From positions 2,381,501-2,445,500 of the forward strand of contig JAFMOC010000042.1 in the NCBI GenBank assembly GCA_019802505.1: DNA of 64,000 bases, written 5' to 3'. Positions 35,840 through 64,000 of the stretch are shown here, piece after piece; positions within the stretch are counted from its first letter, which is position 1; every line of letters starts with the position of its first letter. Under the pieces are notes generated by a model, which was given only the letters and a program-made list of their open reading frames with translations, did not search any database and was not told where the DNA came from. This DNA is from Corydoras sp. C115. Lineage: Eukaryota; Chordata; Actinopteri; Siluriformes; Callichthyidae. A program made the position numbers and the translations under genes.

Positions 35840-36180
35840 TCCATTTTATTAGTAATTTTGCTTTCAATAAATGTACTATTACAGTGTTTGTAAACATTGT
35901 ATAAAAGCAAGGCACTCAAGGTTACATTCGGCCATTTAGCCGAATACCGTATACCTATTAATCAGTGTTCACTTTAAAAAGCGAAGTAGATTACGTTAAC
36001 ATTTATGCTTTAAATATGCACATTTAAGAATCAAACCTTGTTTTTATTGTAGTGTGTTTGTAACCATTTAAAAAAAAAGCAATAAGGCACTCAAGGTTGT
36101 GCATTACTATGAATAAATCGCAGAAAAGATGTGTGGACTCCGCTTCATGTTGTGCCTAATAACACCTCTTTCCCATGATT
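35840..36180. repeat. Palindrome-core dispersed repeat, copy 4
   Basis: CAATAAGGCACTCAAGGTTG, TGCATTACTATGAATAAATC and facing TTTATTCCCAATAACATTGC. Confidence 0.6.
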
Positions 36181-36562
36181 TATTCCCAATAACATTGCAA
36201 TCATGTACCTTATTGGTTTTTTATAAAACTGGTAAGTTGTGGTCCTTAAATCTGATTCCTTTGTCCAGCCCTGACGTTATTGAAAATAACACACACTAAT
36301 CAGTGTCCACTTTAAAAACCGGACAAGTTTACGTCGCAAAAGTTTTTTTTAAACCTTTTTTTTTTTTAAATAAACTCAACACCTTTTTCCTGTAATTTAT
36401 TCACAATAATGCATACCCTTTCATACCTTTTTCCCTTTAATATACCAGTACACCTAATTTTTGTTTATCATGTCATTTCATCACGAAAAACACTTGATGT
36501 CTTGCTTTATGGAGTGGGACTTCTTATCAAACAAAAGTTTGAGAACCACTGCATTAGATCAT
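36180..36562. repeat. Palindrome-core dispersed repeat, copy 5
   Basis: CTTAAATCTGATTCC, TCAGTGTCCACTTTAAAAACC, TTTATTCACAATAATGCATA and a terminal TTTGAGAACCACTG. Confidence 0.55.
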
Positions 36563-36695
36563 ACAAAACTTTGGAATGCACTCTCAATTTCTAAAATGTC
36601 GAAGGCTGAATGACATCACTGAATTTTCCACAGTGACTGTTACGATGGAGACAAGCAGCAATAGAATATTTATGAATTAAGTGTACATTTTCAAA

Positions 36696-37281
36696 TATTT
36701 ATTAAACGGTAATAAAGACAAGCAGAGACTCATTTTTTTCAATCTTGCAATCTTCAGAAAATAGAGCATAGAAAGTCAATATTTACAGCGCTCAGTGTGA
36801 CAGGTTTAAGGATAAAGGTCAGAATTAAGCCATTTAAAAAAGGACTTTAAATAGTGTCAAAAACAAAACAGGCCCAGGATCAATTCAGGATTGATGGTTT
36901 GAATTATAAAACTGCATTAAAGACTTTTTTTAAGCAAAATGCTTATTTTCATAAACGCGAACATTAAAATAAGATATAAAAGCCTTTACATTTGTAGGTA
37001 AACAAACCTATTTTTTTTTACTACTTTCAGACCTTTATTTAAGAAGTGCATCAACCAAAAATAAACTGTCCTCTCTCCTTAACAAGACCCTAAAGGTAAA
37101 AATATTCATTCCCCCAAATCAATGTCCTTCATTCATTAAACTAGGTTCTTGGAAGGAAGCAATGTCAAAAATCCTCTGATCCTCTTCCTGACAAAAGTTC
37201 TAACACCTGAAAAAATGTTCTTGGTTCTATTCAAGAGCTTCGCCCCCCCTTGCGCAGAATCCTCACCAAAGTTGGATTGGT
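36696..37281 (-). other. med14: Predicted med14 3' UTR
   Basis: AT-rich, non-repetitive sequence after the stop codon. Minus-strand AATAAA signals occur at about 37035-37040 and 36698-36703; either could end the transcript. The extent is inferred from these signals only. Confidence 0.45.
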
Positions 37282-63148
<25,867 letters not shown>

Positions 63149-63159
63149 CTGTGGGAAGA

Positions 63160-63979
63160 AATAACGCAAATTTTCAAAAACATGATAAAAACACATGAAG
63201 ACAGATATGGGTCAGTGACTAAGCAGCTAACAATTGACAACAGAATGTGGGGTGTGTGTGTGTACGCATGAAGACAAGATTAACTTGCACATAAAAATAT
63301 AATTCTTATATGGTAATAGAATTCCAGTTATAAACACAGTTCTTGTGTGTAAAAAGGGGGAAATGAGACGTTGTATGATGACTAAAATCATCAACAAATA
63401 AGTCATAAAATACAGATTATAAAAACAAACATGTCACTGATCCAAAGAAAAAAGAAAAAAAAATTAAAACTTTGTGTACCACAAAACTAAAGTATTAAAG
63501 ACATCCCAAATCATCTTTTGGCTTATTTTCCTCCATTTTTGCAATTAATCACAATACGCATTATGCCGGGGTTTAACTTTCTTGGATTACAAGATGTTAC
63601 TGCCATTTTTTTGGTTAAGTATTGCATAATAATCGTCATAATTCTTAGAAAATAATTGTGAGATAACTCCGCACTTTTTACAACAGTGACTTGTTGCGGT
63701 CATTAAAATGTATTCCAAATCCCACCAACATTAAACACAACAGTTTAGGGCATGTGTATTTATTTGCTATTTGAAAGGCTGAAACTGTCTGATGATTACA
63801 GCACAATGTGGGTTATGCTTTAAGTATGATTTAACCAAGAAGGTTTAACATTTCTACTTCATCTTAAATTAACCCTTTAGCGAAAAAGTGGAATTTCTTT
63901 AATAAGTATCCACAAAACATCACTAATATCTATTCCTAGGAGCCCTTCAACTAAGTAGAGTCTGCTTCAGCTTGCTCAT
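63160..63979. other. med14 first intron, right end of window
   Basis: AT-rich, without recognisable repeat or GC-rich first exon. MED14 exon 1 codes for a Gly/Ala/Pro-rich leader and should be GC-rich, so it must lie farther right. Confidence 0.5.
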
Positions 63980-64000
63980 GGGGGGGGGGGGGGGGGGGGG
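63980..64000. repeat. Terminal G run
   Basis: 21 uninterrupted G at the very end. It may be a genuine homopolymer or a sequencing/assembly artefact at a contig edge. Confidence 0.7.

Larger units (their letters stand above)
35346..36695. other. Intergenic gap between med14 and stag3
   Basis: About 1.3 kb between the presumed med14 3' end and the stag3 promoter. Most of it (about 35.84-36.56 kb) is two copies of the palindrome-core repeat family. No gene is visible; the ORFs at 35.62-35.92 kb resemble nothing I recognise. Confidence 0.5.

Noticed and set aside
35623..35904. Overlapping ORFs between the two genes
   Set aside because: No recognisable protein features; all three frames open by chance beside the palindromic repeat.

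Overview
This window is vertebrate nuclear DNA, almost certainly from a ray-finned (teleost) fish. The basis is intron-rich genes with GT-AG splice sites, many Tc1-like transposons with 'fish' signatures, DANA/mermaid-type and other tRNA-derived SINEs, L2/RTE LINE fragments, hAT elements with GGGCTGCAAC ends, and long (TA)n tracts. The species cannot be named from sequence alone.

Two protein-coding genes lie head to tail on the minus strand. (1) The right half (37.28-63.15 kb) is MED14, the backbone subunit of the Mediator complex. I could trace 29 consecutive coding exons, all with matching splice phases, from a residue just after exon 1 to the stop codon (about 1373 codons). Exon 1 is not visible and the window ends in a run of 21 G. 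(2) The left half (about 2.1-32.9 kb, probable promoter near 35.2-35.3 kb) is a cohesin SA/STAG-family gene, best matched to the meiotic paralogue stag3. Twenty coding exons from the start codon give 731 uninterrupted codons; the C-terminal exons run off the left edge.

The rest is introns and a short intergenic gap packed with mobile DNA. The most unusual element is a 2.43-kb LTR retrotransposon at 3988-6419, in a stag3 intron and antisense to it. Its two 357-bp LTRs differ at only five positions. It has no visible protease, reverse transcriptase or integrase. It carries one 466-codon ORF built largely from tandem 9- and 10-residue repeats. One base after the 5' LTR is a 10-nt sequence perfectly complementary to an LTR sequence 30 bp downstream of a TATA-like box. 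That is the arrangement expected for the self-priming mechanism of the Tf1/sushi group, instead of tRNA priming.

Other notable structures are a Tc1 element inserted in opposite orientation inside another Tc1 element within a (TA)n/(CA)n microsatellite (MED14 intron, 52.6-55.8 kb); two related hAT elements in opposite orientation, one with a perfect 8-bp target duplication; a recurrent family with a palindromic core present in about eight copies; a SINE inserted in another SINE; and a non-repetitive, homeodomain-motif-rich block at 0.84-1.83 kb that could be a conserved regulatory element. Exon coordinates were read by eye from splice sites and phase and could be off by a base or two where an alternative AG exists. 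Repeat boundaries are approximate unless a target duplication is given.
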